From: Amyelois transitella
Taxonomy: Eukaryota; Arthropoda; Insecta; Lepidoptera; Pyralidae
Assembly: GCF_032362555.1 (NCBI RefSeq)
Contig: NC_083531.1
Location: 4,712,001 to 4,776,000, forward strand
Reading direction: 5' to 3'
DNA length: 64,000 bases
The notes beneath the pieces were generated by a model that worked only from the letters and a program-made list of their open reading frames with translations, was not told the origin of the DNA and did not search any database. Positions 34,045 through 46,637 of this stretch are shown in pieces (position 1 is the stretch's first letter; the number at the start of each line of letters is the position of its first letter). The translations under genes and the position numbers were made by a program.

Positions 34045-35919
34045 ATGTCGTTTTCATTGCGTCGTATGCTTTCGAACATAAGTTATTTCAATAAGCCAGA
34101 AGATGACGATAGAAAAAGTCCCGACGTGATTCCATCAAAGCGAAGGCTGAAATATGTCTACACCGATGTCTCTGATAACATAGATTTTGACCGCGTCGAA
34201 GCGGATTCTACTTCCAAACAATGCGCTACAAGCCTAAAACTTCCAGAATCCATTAAAAACTATGCAGCAAAGAAAGGTTCTTTGTCAGACACCGACATTC
34301 TCACTGTTACTTTGGGATCCCCCAAAAAAGGGAAAAAATGCAAAAAGTTAAAGTTGGACATCAAAAAAGCGAGCAAATCGATGACGGACGCAGTCGACGA
34401 GTCAGATAGCTCCAATAACGTTGAAAACACGCCTAAACATGTACTCTTGGATTGCAACAGCGAGGATATCTTCAGTCAAAAGTTTCAGGAATTCGACTTG
34501 GATCGTTCTTTCGATATCTTTGATGCGATGTCTGATGAGTCTTTGGATATAGAATCTCTAACGGAACATTCCGATACGGATATGTCAATTGTCTCGGAAA
34601 AGGAGAGCATCCAAATGTGTCGCAAGGTTGAACATGACGGAGAAATGGACAACGAGTTGATACCGTCTGCCAGTCCGGAGTCGTTCGGAGATGTCGAGGT
34701 TGAGAGGAATGAAGAGGACCGCGTGACACTGCTACTGAACTATCAGATGAGGTTGGAAAAGATTGATAATGTACTTCAAAAACTTTTGTCCGAATTTCAG
34801 TTTCATATCGAAGTTTCTAAAGTCTTTACGTGCAAGTCTATAGTCAGCACATTACCTGGGACTGACATTAGTAAAATCCCAAAGATTTTGGGTGAAGTAG
34901 CTTATATAGATAACGTTAAAGCAGACAGTCCTATTGAATCTTGGAATATTGTTATGGAAACGCAAGATACTGTAACGAAACACAAAGTCAAAGAGCAACT
35001 TCTCGCTATGCGTCAGAATATAGATGAGTTCGTCGACGTATACCTGCAAAATCGGGACACACGGAAGAAGTTGAAAGGTAGAAGTATCACGTTCGACCTG
35101 AGTAAGAAACCGAAGCCCATGAAACGGAAAATAAGCATCAAGAAGAAACACAGACATTTCGACTACCCTGATTATCGTGATGCGTTACTCCGCCTGTTCT
35201 CATGTGAAGATCTTGAAAACACACGGCTCACCCACATGTCATGTTCAGATGAATCTGAAATTTCCAAGTGTGGTTGCCAATGCCACCAAAGTTCTTCGGA
35301 ATCTATCATCGATTCTGGACTCAATAACAAAGAAGAATCTATGTCAAGTCAGTCTATCACCTCATCGATTGGCAATTTCAGCCTTGACAATTCAACGTTA
35401 ACAGCTTACTCGGAATCGTTAGATCAAATCGTGAGTTACAACAGTTTCCAAGACACGAGTCTCTACAGCACTCTACTCCAGAAAGCGGCAATTGAAAGAA
35501 TCACATTCTACGTACAAGTGCACAGCATCCAGTTGAAATGTGAGTCGTCTGAGCAAGAGTTCGAATCAAAAAGCACCATATTGTTTGACTGTCCAGTGTG
35601 CAAAACCGTTGAGAACGAGGAGAACGGCCTCTTGAAGCACATTCTGAGTCAAAGTCACTGTGAAAAAATACATTTTCAGTATAAAACTGCGTATATAAAA
35701 AAATGCGTTGCGGCAGGCAAGGAAATAATGCCCAGCACTGTGCTTAATCCGATGAGGATGTATCGGGATGATAATAAAATTGTATGTTTCGGTGATGCGA
35801 TGTACGCTTGCTCGTTGTGCTTTGAGAACCTGATTGTGGGCGAGTCCGTGCTGATGGCACACTGTGCTGATGCGGAACACATTGATAGGAGAGCGAAGCT
35901 TTGCGAAATCTTAGAATGA
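34045..35919 (+). CDS. Intronless gene, 624-aa protein with two U1-like C2H2 zinc fingers, function unknown
   Basis: One long frame from a well-placed ATG (aaaaaATGtcg) to TGA. I do not recognise the family. Visible parts: a basic N-terminus (MSFSLRRML); an acidic Ser-rich region around residues 100-235; a Leu-rich, possibly coiled region (LLLNYQMRLEKIDNVLQKLL) near 240-260; a basic stretch (KKPKPMKRKISIKKKHRH) near 365; a CGCQCH cluster at 409-414; and two C-terminal fingers. The first is C516/C519...H532/H538 (C-x2-C-x12-H-x5-H, the U1/matrin spacing); the second is C589/C592...H606/H612 (x13, x5). Such fingers usually bind double-stranded RNA or protein, so a nuclear role is an inference. 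Base composition is clearly more GC-rich than the flanks. No intron or repeat interrupts it. It could be a lineage-specific gene or an old retrocopy, though no poly(A) remnant is visible. Confidence 0.85.
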   Translation: MSFSLRRMLSNISYFNKPEDDDRKSPDVIPSKRRLKYVYTDVSDNIDFDRVEADSTSKQCATSLKLPESIKNYAAKKGSLSDTDILTVTLGSPKKGKKCKKLKLDIKKASKSMTDAVDESDSSNNVENTPKHVLLDCNSEDIFSQKFQEFDLDRSFDIFDAMSDESLDIESLTEHSDTDMSIVSEKESIQMCRKVEHDGEMDNELIPSASPESFGDVEVERNEEDRVTLLLNYQMRLEKIDNVLQKLLSEFQFHIEVSKVFTCKSIVSTLPGTDISKIPKILGEVAYIDNVKADSPIESWNIVMETQDTVTKHKVKEQLLAMRQNIDEFVDVYLQNRDTRKKLKGRSITFDLSKKPKPMKRKISIKKKHRHFDYPDYRDALLRLFSCEDLENTRLTHMSCSDESEISKCGCQCHQSSSESIIDSGLNNKEESMSSQSITSSIGNFSLDNSTLTAYSESLDQIVSYNSFQDTSLYSTLLQKAAIERITFYVQVHSIQLKCESSEQEFESKSTILFDCPVCKTVENEENGLLKHILSQSHCEKIHFQYKTAYIKKCVAAGKEIMPSTVLNPMRMYRDDNKIVCFGDAMYACSLCFENLIVGESVLMAHCADAEHIDRRAKLCEILE

Positions 35920-38900
35920 AGCATGATGCATGTAAAAGGTCACATATCATGTGTTTTCTATATGTAAAAAAAAATTTTTTTTTTATTTAAACACTGTTCA
36001 TGACAATGTTGCCATTGTGTAGTTTGTAACATGTTTTTAATTGCAGACAGATTATGTTTTTTAAGTTTAAAAGAATTGTACCTTCCACTATTTTTATTAA
36101 TCAATAAATATTAAGCACATGATATTTGACTAAATTTTTATCAAAATGTGTGTAACCTAATATATAATATTAAGAAGTAACATAATAATAATTATATGTG
36201 TATAACGTAAATCTCATAATATGTCTGCCGATTGTACCAATTTTATTTTATTTTTCATATTCGGATGTATATAGCAGCCCTTCAGTGTTAATTTTTGAGA
36301 CTACATTTTTTTTTATAATTATTAACATAAAAAAATTCTGTAAAAATGCACTCACTTAAAAAAAACATTTTATTCAAAATACTGAGAATATCACCTCTTT
36401 TGCTTACTTTTGTTTAAATTATTATTTTGTAGGAAGACTCAAAGTCAACTAAACGTGATTGTTTTTATGTATCAGTTATATTTTTAGTTACAAGTCATCA
36501 AATTTATATTTACATTCGGAAATATTTTGTAAAATAAAATCAATTGGTATGCAATTTATCTTGGTACAGTCACATACATATTAAAGACGTATTAACATAA
36601 GTAAATATAGTTCACATTTTAGCTAAAAAGCATGACGTTTCATAGAACTGATTATATTCAAATTGAACCAAAATAATAAATTAGATCTCATTTTTATACC
36701 AGGTCCCTTTTTCGTTTATTAAAAGCGACCAGCTTAATTGTGATAAAATGTAATTTTTGAACTACATAGCGGCATATTTGACTGACACGTTATAGAAATT
36801 TAGGAAAAAATATAAAAGTTTTAAATAATATATATAACGAAAGCAAAGAACCTCAATTAAGATTATTTATGGTGCTGAAAATACGATTGTAAAAAGAAAA
36901 TTGGAAATAATTTCTTGATATTTCGTCAAATGTGCCGCGTCCATGCCCCGCACAGATGTGGCGGATTATTTTTGTTTCGTTACATCAAATTTTTATCTTT
37001 GTGGCCAGTTTGAATATACACAATTTTTTTTTAAATCAACAATAAGCTCTTGCAATTTAATAGAGATTACACAAAAAATACAGAGGAAAGCTTTATTAAT
37101 ATAAATTATGCTTTCAAAGTGACAATTTTACATTTTGTTTTTTAAAGATATAAATAAATTTTTTTGCTAAACTGATTAATTTAACATTAATATCTCGCCT
37201 GTTTATCACTGGTATGATAAATTAGGGTGATTTAGAAAAAAAACACAATCAGTGTTTTTTTCTTTTTTTCAAGATAATCCTTGAAGTTTACATCTGTGCG
37301 TGGCATTGTAGTTGGTGCTTGCACACTGCCATATTAAAATACCGTTTCGTGTTCATATTGTCTGGGTTTAGACGATTTAGTGTTAAAATATTGTCGAATT
37401 CGTTTCTCCCGTTACGTTCTGTGATTTGAAATGATGTTGTGAATAAATACATAGTTGACAAATAGTACCGTTGAATTTTACGTATATATACATTCCATTT
37501 TCTTTTGTATATTCTGATGAAATTCTTTTTTTTTTTAGCATTACATACTATGTGAAAATAATATTTAGAGTAAAAAAATAATAATTATGATCTATTCAAA
37601 ATTGATAGATTGGTAACAACAATTATATACGTAATTTTAAAATTAAACTCTCCTGCAATAAGTTACGGAATATTGTGCCTTTCCTCCTATTTATCATAGT
37701 TGTGACGAAGCGAGTTCGACAATAAATTCAAAAACAGGGTGATTATTGCATTTTCTTTGTCCACTTTTCGTTCCAACTTGGATTAGGTGTGATGTAAGTT
37801 ATAGTTTTAAGTGTATATGTACTTTATTAGCACTCTAAAAATGAATACCTCTCATATTGGAACGTTGCAATTATTATGCTCAAATATGCACACGCAATAC
37901 GATATAATATATTCAAAATATTGTTAGTTGCAAACAAGAGTTTCATACACAAGAACTAAACATTCCATCGTTCATTCTGTTTATGTTTTCTCTTCTCTTG
38001 GCGTCTTAGCCTCTTTTTGTGTAAGTATTTGAATCCCTGACTGTTGAAATCACAAGTGAAGTTAAAAATTATTTATATTTACAAAACCTGCCTGTGAATT
38101 TCACATAGAGCTCTTTAAATCTTTCTCAAATGATTTTTGTGAATTGAAAAACTAATGGATACTATTAAAACTGAATTCCTCGTACCATTTGTCTGTACAG
38201 ACCGCTGTACCCGTTGGCACTGATATATCATTATGACAATGTATAATTTTACGTGAATTTCGTCACTGGGAGAACTTATAAATTTCCATATTAGATTATA
38301 ATTAAATAAGCCTCTTATTAATTTTTTTAACTTACTACGAGGCTAACTCAAACAGTTGTCCCATAATATTTTTATTTATTTACGTAAAAATGTGCCACTC
38401 ATGTGTAAATGTAAGGTATTTTTTCCATCATAATTTAACGATTTTCAGTGTGTACATATTTTGTATAAATAAATGGTTTGGAGTCTTCCGTTTTAATCAA
38501 GATACTTTTGAAATAAAACTTTTTTTACCACCCTTTGGTGTTGTGAATGTCATGAGAAATATTTAAAGGAGTTCATGTTTCCTATTTTCATTAAAAATAT
38601 ATATATCTATATATCTCTTCATATTTTCTCCGGACGTGGAATGTATTTAAAATTAAGTAATCAGATCTCAAGCCTAATTAAAGACTGATATTCGATGCCA
38701 CTCCAAAAATTTTGCCGCCTAAAAAAGATAGATTAAATCTGATAAATGTAAGCGAAAAAAAAATGTCTTTTCACTCTTTAAGCTAGTATTTAGCACTTAT
38801 AATGTAGTCAAACATAAAAATTTATTTAGGTATTAAGTTGTAACAATGAATTCGTTGATTATTTGCCATAACTTTGTATGTTTATTGAAACTTTTAAAAA

Positions 38901-41900
38901 AAGTCTAGAAATTATGTCAAAACAATAGTGAAATGTGAAATCTTGAAAGTACATACCAACTGGTTACAACTTTTTATACACTTTTATTTTTTGATTATTA
39001 TTATTTTTTTTAAAAATCGAATACAACTTTTTTTTTCTTAGATGCGTAATAGTTTCGCGTAAGGTAGGTAACATTGATATATATATGTAAGTCTGTGCTT
39101 AGATATTACTAATCAATAATGTAGTGAAATTGTTTACTGGTTTATCAAACAGATAATATGTGAAAAACTAATCGATGACCCAGTTTCTGACTTACCTGAT
39201 TTTCTCAGTTATATATTTGACAAATACTGCCTTTTCTGTATCTTCCTTCTACGTTTTTTTTTTGACTGTAATCTATGTAACTTCTTTGAAATAGTCATAG
39301 GGTATTTTTCCATAGTTAAAATAGATAAACTTATAATTTTAATAATTTTTTTTTATAGTCCTAGACTTTATTATAGTTTTTTGTCTATATCTCTTTTAAC
39401 TCATCGGATTGTACCCTATTTCTTTCAGATTTAGATCAAATTTACAAAAAAAGTGACCATTTTACACCGCAAACGTCATTCCACTTAAATGTTAATTAAT
39501 CATTAAAAACGATTTAACATTGAGTAGTATTAATGCATGTACTCTTATTAAGATGTGTAATGGCTCAAAACTGAAAATGTAAAAAAAAATATTTTTTATA
39601 AGTATACGTATAAGTAACTTAATTTTATTTTTAGAAATTTTCAAAATTCAATTTGTGGCAAAATTCCAAAATTAAAATTGAATGTTTTTTTTTTCTTAAC
39701 CTTTTTTTTGGGTGTTACTCAAATTCTTTCAAAGTACTTACATAACATTTTCAAAATGAACCAAATTCTTAATATTAGACAAGGGTACTCAAAACGCTAA
39801 AACTGTGATTTTTACTGTTGATTATTCAGAAATTAAAAAAAAATAGTGTTGTTACTAAATCCGAGTAGCGATTTTGCAAAATCTTTCATGTCTTTACCAA
39901 AAACAAAGAACGAGTGTTTATCGTTTAGAAACATTATTGCCCAAAAATAGCTTTAAATAAATAGAAATTAAAAATTAGAATATCAATCAAAAATTTATTC
40001 ACACGTTTTAAATATTACTTTTCCTATAATAGTCATTTTAAAAAGTTGCGTGACGACCCTAAAACTAATCGTTATTGTACGAAGGTTTGTCAAGATAGTC
40101 AGAGACGTATTTTGCCGAATTCCAAGTCTCGTTGAATCTAATATGATTGAGGTCTAAGAGGTAAAATGTCTTTTTTTTATGAGATGTTCAAATTGACAAT
40201 ATTCTCAATGTAAATAGGTATATTACATAATACCAAGGTTTCTCAAAGTTGTTTTCTTACACATCAGCAAGGCTTCCAAATCCGAAAGGTCTTTCAGTGT
40301 TTAAATATGTAGTAACTTTTTTATTTTTTTTCCAATGTTTCATAGCTGGAATTTTCAATGAATACACTATATGAATAAAAAAATATCATTTTTTTTCTAC
40401 TAGGTATAGTAAGATTTATTGATGTTCCAATAGGCTAGGCTTTTAAATTTTTCCAATACTAATTAAGACAATATAAAAGATTTTTCAATAATTCAAAGTT
40501 TTTAGATTAAGGTACTTATTCTCGTTATCGCAATAAGAAAAAAATATGAACATCCAAAAAAACAGATTATGAGGTACAAAGGCAATGTTTCTGCATAATT
40601 AATTTTAAGATATGAAGGTTTTCCAAAGTCGTTACTTATACGGCCGTTCGGTAATCTGTGATTCCTTAATAGTGTTCATATCATTAAATATAATGCCGCT
40701 GTAGTACTGTAGAAATTGAATAACTTTGGAATTTAAACTTGGTAGAAAAATAGCTGTTAAAAATTATTCTTAAAAAAATAACAGACTACGCTAAAAACTA
40801 ATTCAATTAATCAATTTCAGGTTATTTTCCGAAATTTTGCATGCCAAATATTTTATCGGGGATCACTCACGACACTATTTACTCATTAATGTACATAAAA
40901 TTATATACAGGAACATTAAATACAGTAATTGTAGTACAAAGGTGCTACTATTTTAATAGAAATCTCTTCATATTTAAATTCAAATTCAAAATTGTTATCC
41001 ATTATTATGGGACATTTCGAACGTCACTTAATAATTGTCTTATCTTTTGGGGGAAATTTAAAACGTCACTTAATAATTGTCATATATTTTGGTTTCACAA
41101 ACATTGGTTGACGTCGAAAAAATTACTCAAAACAATGTTTACTGCCGCTTTCAAAGCTTCGGTGCAGAAGAAGCGGAAACAAACTGCACTGCAGCATTTT
41201 CTACAATAACATCCATTTATAACTATACCGCCTTCCTATTTATGATACAAAGTTCGTAAACTTTTTTGGTTCTTATAATCTGGAAGCCACGCGCCATTTT
41301 GAAAACTTTAGACGGGAAAAATGACAATGCTATTTTTCGATACTCCTCCGTTTCTAAACGGTGTAATTTAAAAAAAAGGAAAATAATAAAATATCTGTCT
41401 CTTTTCTCTATGGCCTGATTCGAAAGGGATGAAGTTAATTTGAAGTTTTATTAAGGGAGTTTGGCTTCCAATTTGTGTGTGTTATTTCCCTGAAATATAT
41501 GAGACTTAGATTTTGGAAATCGCCGTAGGTATATATCGGGAATTTGACAAAACCAGTGAACGAGGTGCCCCATTACTGTGAGTAGGCGTGAGAAGTGACT
41601 GCCATGAAATTTTCACCTCAAATTTGGTCCATTTATGAGTTAATTACAATGCCTAATTCAATTACGATCTAGTTTTGTTTTAAATTGAAAATTTCGAATT
41701 CAAATCATATCATATCTTAGTGTTACATTATTTTCTGATTTCTGCCATAAAAAAAAAACATTATTTTTTTCTACTCTAAAATCCCTTTTATTTGAAACGG
41801 TTTCATTAGAAAACAATAAAATTTTACCAAGATAGATAAATCATAAGTATCTATATAATTGAAAGTTTTTTGTTTTTCAGAAATCAATTATTACTCCAGA

Positions 41901-42290
41901 TATAAGTTATTAGGTATATAATTGTAAAATTGTCGAAAGCCAATGTGCTCTTTCTGTGAAAGAGATAACTACGTTGTATGGAAATTTGTCCTTTATTGCG
42001 ACTGTTAAGATTTAAAACATGACTTTCAATTTTTGTATGAAGACGTGTATTTTTCATTTTGTAAAGTAACGTATTTTTTTTTTACCGAAAGCAAATGTTA
42101 ATTATTTCTACACAACTACAGCGGCGCTACTCCTGTTGACTGTTATTTTTCGGGTAATTAAAACCATTTTCGACTATTAAATGTGTGCAGTTTGGAGTTT
42201 GTTGTTTTTTTTTTAACCCTTTGACCGCCATTTGCAAAATTAGGTGTCCGTAGAAAAAAAAATTTTACGTCAAGAACACATAATTATTGA
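35920..42290. other. Repeat-poor, AT-rich intergenic or long 3' UTR region
   Basis: About 6.4 kb with no SINE-A, SINE-B, LINE or Helitron copy; only a Repeat-B' at about 41005-41215 (plus a nearby short duplicate of its start). Many homopolymer A and T runs and several AATAAA motifs. No frame over 122 codons; the longest (40841-41209) covers the repeat. No gene seen. Confidence 0.6.
36103..36108 (+). terminator. First clear poly(A) signal of the zinc-finger gene
   Basis: AATAAA (tcaataaatatt) about 180 bases after the stop. Many more AATAAA motifs occur down to about 38500, so longer 3' UTRs are possible. Confidence 0.4.
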
Positions 42291-42593
42291 TTAGTGATAC
42301 ATACATACATAAATCACGCCTCTTTCTATTCTCTCTCTGATGCCATCCGCACTGAATCGGTTAATAGAAAAAAAAATATACATAGATACGTCACAATGTC
42401 ATTAAAACTGTTATTTTTTTCTCTGAAGCTCTGTTTTCTTAGGGCGAAAATATTTTTTTTTTTGTATGGAAGTATGTTTGTAACGCCATAACTTGCGAAC
42501 CGTTGCGTCTGATTGACGGAAATTTATAACGTGTATTAAACGTGCATCAAAATCGGTTTAGTTGTTATTAACATATTCACCATTTTGTAAAAC

Positions 42594-42925
42594 GTAGAGC
42601 GTCCGTGGTCGAATCGGTGAGTTGCCCGGTTAAAATGCGTGTGCAGCAAAAAGGCACAGGTTCAAATCCCAACTCGGCCATGTATGCATGTATTATACAT
42701 TCATGACATTCTTTTGTAAAACAACCGATGCTCTTACGGTGAGGGAAAACATCGTGAGGAAACCTGCACGTTCAGGCAACTGGATGTGTGACCATGATCG
42801 ATCCGATACGTGTTAGGTTAACCTGCAAATGTTGTGGAGGTCAGACGGGAGTCGCTTCGTGTAAAACACCTGTCCATGGTCAAAGGCATACCATTTTAGG
42901 CTATAGTGAACGACTAGTTTATTAA
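42594..42925 (+). mobile_element. SINE-C, second tRNA-related SINE
   Basis: Head gcgtccgtggtcgaatcggt and a B-box-like aggttcaaatcccaac resemble a tRNA. The body contains gggaaaacatcgtgaggaaa, a stretch very common in lepidopteran SINEs. A fragment of its 3' part occurs at about 27850-27905 in reverse. Not a functional tRNA: no cloverleaf closes. Confidence 0.7.
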
Positions 42926-44690
42926 ATTTCGTAACGGGAACAAAGAAACAAAGAAACAAAGAAATAAAAAAATTCTACATTTTAACACGCTGAAGGTAAC
43001 CAAGTATCCAAGTTTTGCAACTTTTTCAATTAATAATATGTACTTATTTATTGCGGGTTATTCCACTAATCCCTTATGATGGGGATTTGTGAAAAAAGTT
43101 GTTGATAAAGTTCACAATTCCCCATTACCTTAGAAATGAAATAAAAAACAAACAAAGGAGATAGTAATAATCAGGAAGTCTTTATTTGTTATTAAGATAA
43201 CTTGAATCTTTATTTTACATCGCCGAAATCAAAATTTTTACAATTTTGCACTTTCGAAATAAAAGTTCAGATTTACATGTATCATTATTATATATATTAT
43301 ATAATATATATATATATTATTTAAATCTATGATGCGTTTTGACCGCCACCTCTAAGCCGGTGTGACGCCTGGGACACCGCGCGACACACGATGTTGTGTC
43401 GGAGGTTGTATATTTGCTCCGATCCGTGAAATCTTTGCTTGCGCGATTTAGAATTCGCGCTGTTTTTGACTGATACGTCGCTTGATTGGTTGTATCTTGT
43501 AGAGATGTCGTCACAACGCTGAGCGACAATTCCCAAAAATTCTCGCGGTAACGAGAAAGCGTAAAAGCGTTATACGCTTTTTTTTATCCAGAAATAAAAA
43601 TAAAACTCGTAAAATTTAATTTTAAAAAATCTTTTATTTAAATCAATAAGTCACCGCTGATTTCCGATGATTAAAAAGCAACACCCGCTGTCTTATTCCC
43701 AAACTGACACGACATATGTCTCATCTGCTCTCTTTTTCTATCACTCAATGTTAGAGTGAGAGAGAAAATACAGATATATGACTTCACATCGTGAATAAGC
43801 CCTTTAGTGGTCGATTCACGAATAATAACGGTAAAGTTGCTTAATAATCCCTTTATCACGAAAATAAGCTAGTTCAGTTTGAAACAATAGTATCGATACT
43901 TACTTCGATCAATAATTTTGATATAAGAATAATATTGATTCAATATAGGTATATCTATACTAATATTATAAAGCTGAAGAGTTTGTTTGTTTGTTTGAAC
44001 GCGCTTATCTCAGGGACTACTGGTTTGAATTGAAAAATAGCTTTATAATATTAGTATAATATAAATTTATTTAAACTTTATGCACGTAAATTTGTGCAAC
44101 AGGTGGACTTAATTGCCTACAATGCATTCTCTTATAATAAGCATAATTAAAAATATTTTAAAATAAATGCAGTATTTTTTTTTAAAATAAAACTTCTTAC
44201 TTTAAATACTCAATTTGAAGGGACAACATATAAATATTGACTGTTTTCAAAAATCTTACTAAGAATAAATTAATATAACTACTTAGTATCCATTTTTGCG
44301 CCGTGTGGTTCCAGCCACTTCAGAATAGGACCATTCCACATCGTTCACGTGGACGCCGTACAAGGCGACTAAGGGAAAGGCTAACTTGGGATTCTCTGTA
44401 TAAGATGATGGGCTAGGAACAAATCACATTTTAAATATCAATTCCATGAAATCTAAACGTGGTTTTTCTGAGCTGGCTCTGTCTAGGGATAAAGATATAT
44501 TTATTATTCTATCGGCTTTAGTCCCGGTTGCAAGTGTTATAATATGTTATAATAACACACTTTTACACATACATATAGTCACGTCTAAATCCCTTGTGGG
44601 GTAGACAGAGCCAACTGTATTAACAACAAACAACACATTTACACAATCAAGATTAATACGTTTCTAGGTTATTTGCAAACACACAGTTTG
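42926..44690. other. Intergenic DNA downstream of SKP2
   Basis: AT-rich, with the dispersed repeat at 43325-43530, a deleted Helitron-C (43958-44060), a decayed SINE-A (44300-44500, +) and a SINE-A tail (44570-44620, -). No gene seen. Confidence 0.55.
43325..43530. repeat. Dispersed repeat with core ccgtgaaatctttgcttgcgc
   Basis: Shared with about 2610-2780, 9740-9975 (reverse) and 63390-63515. Contains ggtgtgacgcctgggacacc and gcgacacacgatgttgtgtc. No coding capacity; class unknown. Confidence 0.65.
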
Positions 44691-45800
44691 CGATTAAAAC
44701 ACAACATTTAGTCGCAACGATATAGAAACTTAAATAAATTATCACGAATTAATTACGATATTACTTAATAAGTTACAAGGAGAGTGTGGAGGGAAAGGTC
44801 GGAGTGGGAAGACCTAGACGAACGTATCTTGATCAGATTAAGGACGTCCTGGTAAAGGGTCAGGTCAAAAGTACCCGAAACCGCCGAGCTTGCATGAAGA
44901 GAGTTATGAATGTGGATGAAGCGAAGGAAGTACGCAGAGATCGTGGCAAGTGGAAGGATGTAGTCTTTGCCTACCCCTCCGGGAAAGAGGCGTGATTTTA
45001 TGTATGTAGGTATGTTTACTTAATTGCGACTAGTTGCCAACAGAATTAAAAAAATATCGATATTTACGATTTAAGTTTAGAATTCCTTGCGACTAATCGC
45101 ATCTTTTAGACGCAATACATAAAAAATTTACTATCACGAATTAGATTTCCAATACCTTGCGACTAATATACAAAAATATCGGTATAATACGAGTTACCGT
45201 TTCAATTAACAATGCGACTAGTCGCAACTTTTAGTCGCAATAATACATCAGAAATTCACTATAATGAGATTTCCACTACCTTGCGACTAATATACAAAAA
45301 TATCGGTATAACACGAGTTTCGTTTCGATTAACATACGACTAGTCGCAACTTTCAGTCGCAATAATACATCAGAAATACACTGTCACGAGTTAGATTTCT
45401 ATTACCTTGCGACTTATATACAAAATTAAGTTTCAATTAACATGCGACTAGTCGCAACTTCCAGTCGCAACAAGACATCAGAAATACACTGTCACGAGTT
45501 AGATTTCTATTACTTTGCGACAAGTCGCAACAACATAAAAACATCAGTATCACACGAGTTACGTTTCAATTAACAATGCGACTAATCGCAACTTTGAGTC
45601 GGAAATTACACTCTCACCGAAAAAAAAGTTCCGACAAACTTGTGACCAGTCGCAGCGACTGATCGTTGCGACTAGTCGCAACTTTCAGTCGCGACAACAC
45701 ATCGGAAGGAAATTTCACTGTCACCGAAAAAAAGTTCCGACAAACTTGCGACCAGTCGCGGCGACTAATCGTTGCGACTAATCGCAACGTTCAATCATCT
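44690..45800. repeat. Degenerate array of the palindrome GCGACTAGTCGC downstream of SKP2
   Basis: Period roughly 100-120 bp; each unit has ttgcgactagtcgcaac, tttcagtcgcaa and often atcagaaatacactgtcacg. Perfect or near-perfect palindromes occur near 45090, 45211, 45332, 45447, 45580, 45678 and 45774. It begins within about 10 bases of the SKP2 stop, so it would be in the 3' UTR, and is interrupted by a LINE fragment (44770-45010). Confidence 0.8.
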
Positions 45801-45807
45801 AAACCTA

Positions 45808-45874
45808 TCAGTCCCTGGTCCGCAGTCCCCATATAGACGTTCTTTTCGCTCCTACTGTGGGTCTTGCGATAGCG
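45808..45874 (-). CDS. SKP2: SKP2 exon 14: C-terminal tail and stop
   Basis: SAIARPTVGAKRTSIWGLRT then RD and TGA. In human SKP2 the corresponding tail folds back along the LRR surface and ends in IWGIKCRL. Acceptor ttcacag. Confidence 0.92.
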
Positions 45875-46582
45875 CTGTGAAAAAAAAATAATATATTTAT
45901 TTATTTATTAAAAAGCTGTTCTGTTAAACAAAACAGAACTATTAAACAAAACAGATATTACAGATATATCCCTTGCGGGGTAGACAGAGCCAACAGTCTT
46001 GAAAAGACTGAATGGCAACATTCAGCTATTTGGCTCAACGATAGAATTGAGATTCAAATAGTGACAGGTTGCTAGCGCATCGCCTAAAAGAAGAATCCCA
46101 AGTTTGTCAGCCTATCCCTTAGTCGCCTTTTACGACATCCATGGGAACGAGATGGTGCGGACCGTGTGGTTCCAGGCACCAATACAAAAACGAATAGGTA
46201 TGTAATCCTACTACTATTATAAAGGCGAAAGTTTGTATGGATGTATGGATGTTTGTTACTCTTTCACGCAAAAACTACTGAACCGATTACCATGAAATTT
46301 GGTATGTAGGTAGCTGAAGACCCAGAATAACACATAGGCTACTTTTTATCCCAGAGTTCCCGCGGGATTGATAGGGTTTCCATGCGGACGAAGTCGCGGG
46401 CGGCCTCTAGTACAACATACATATATGTATGTACTCACCTGAACATAAACTGATTAATTTGTATGGCCGGCAATGCGGCTTTCAGCGCGCTGAGTGATTT
46501 TGAAGGCAGCATTCCCCAAACGTCGAGAAACTGTAGACACGGCATACTGCTGACTTTGCTGTTGAAAAACATAATAATAACA

Positions 46583-46637
<55 letters not shown>

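Noticed and set aside
34852-35157. Minus-strand frames inside the zinc-finger gene (also 34472-34729, 35566-35950)
   Set aside because: Shadows of the 624-codon frame; they lack their own signals and domains.
44786-44995. Frame with [15 protein letters not shown] as a gene
   Set aside because: C-terminal scrap of a LINE reverse transcriptase; 5' truncated and repeated elsewhere in the window.
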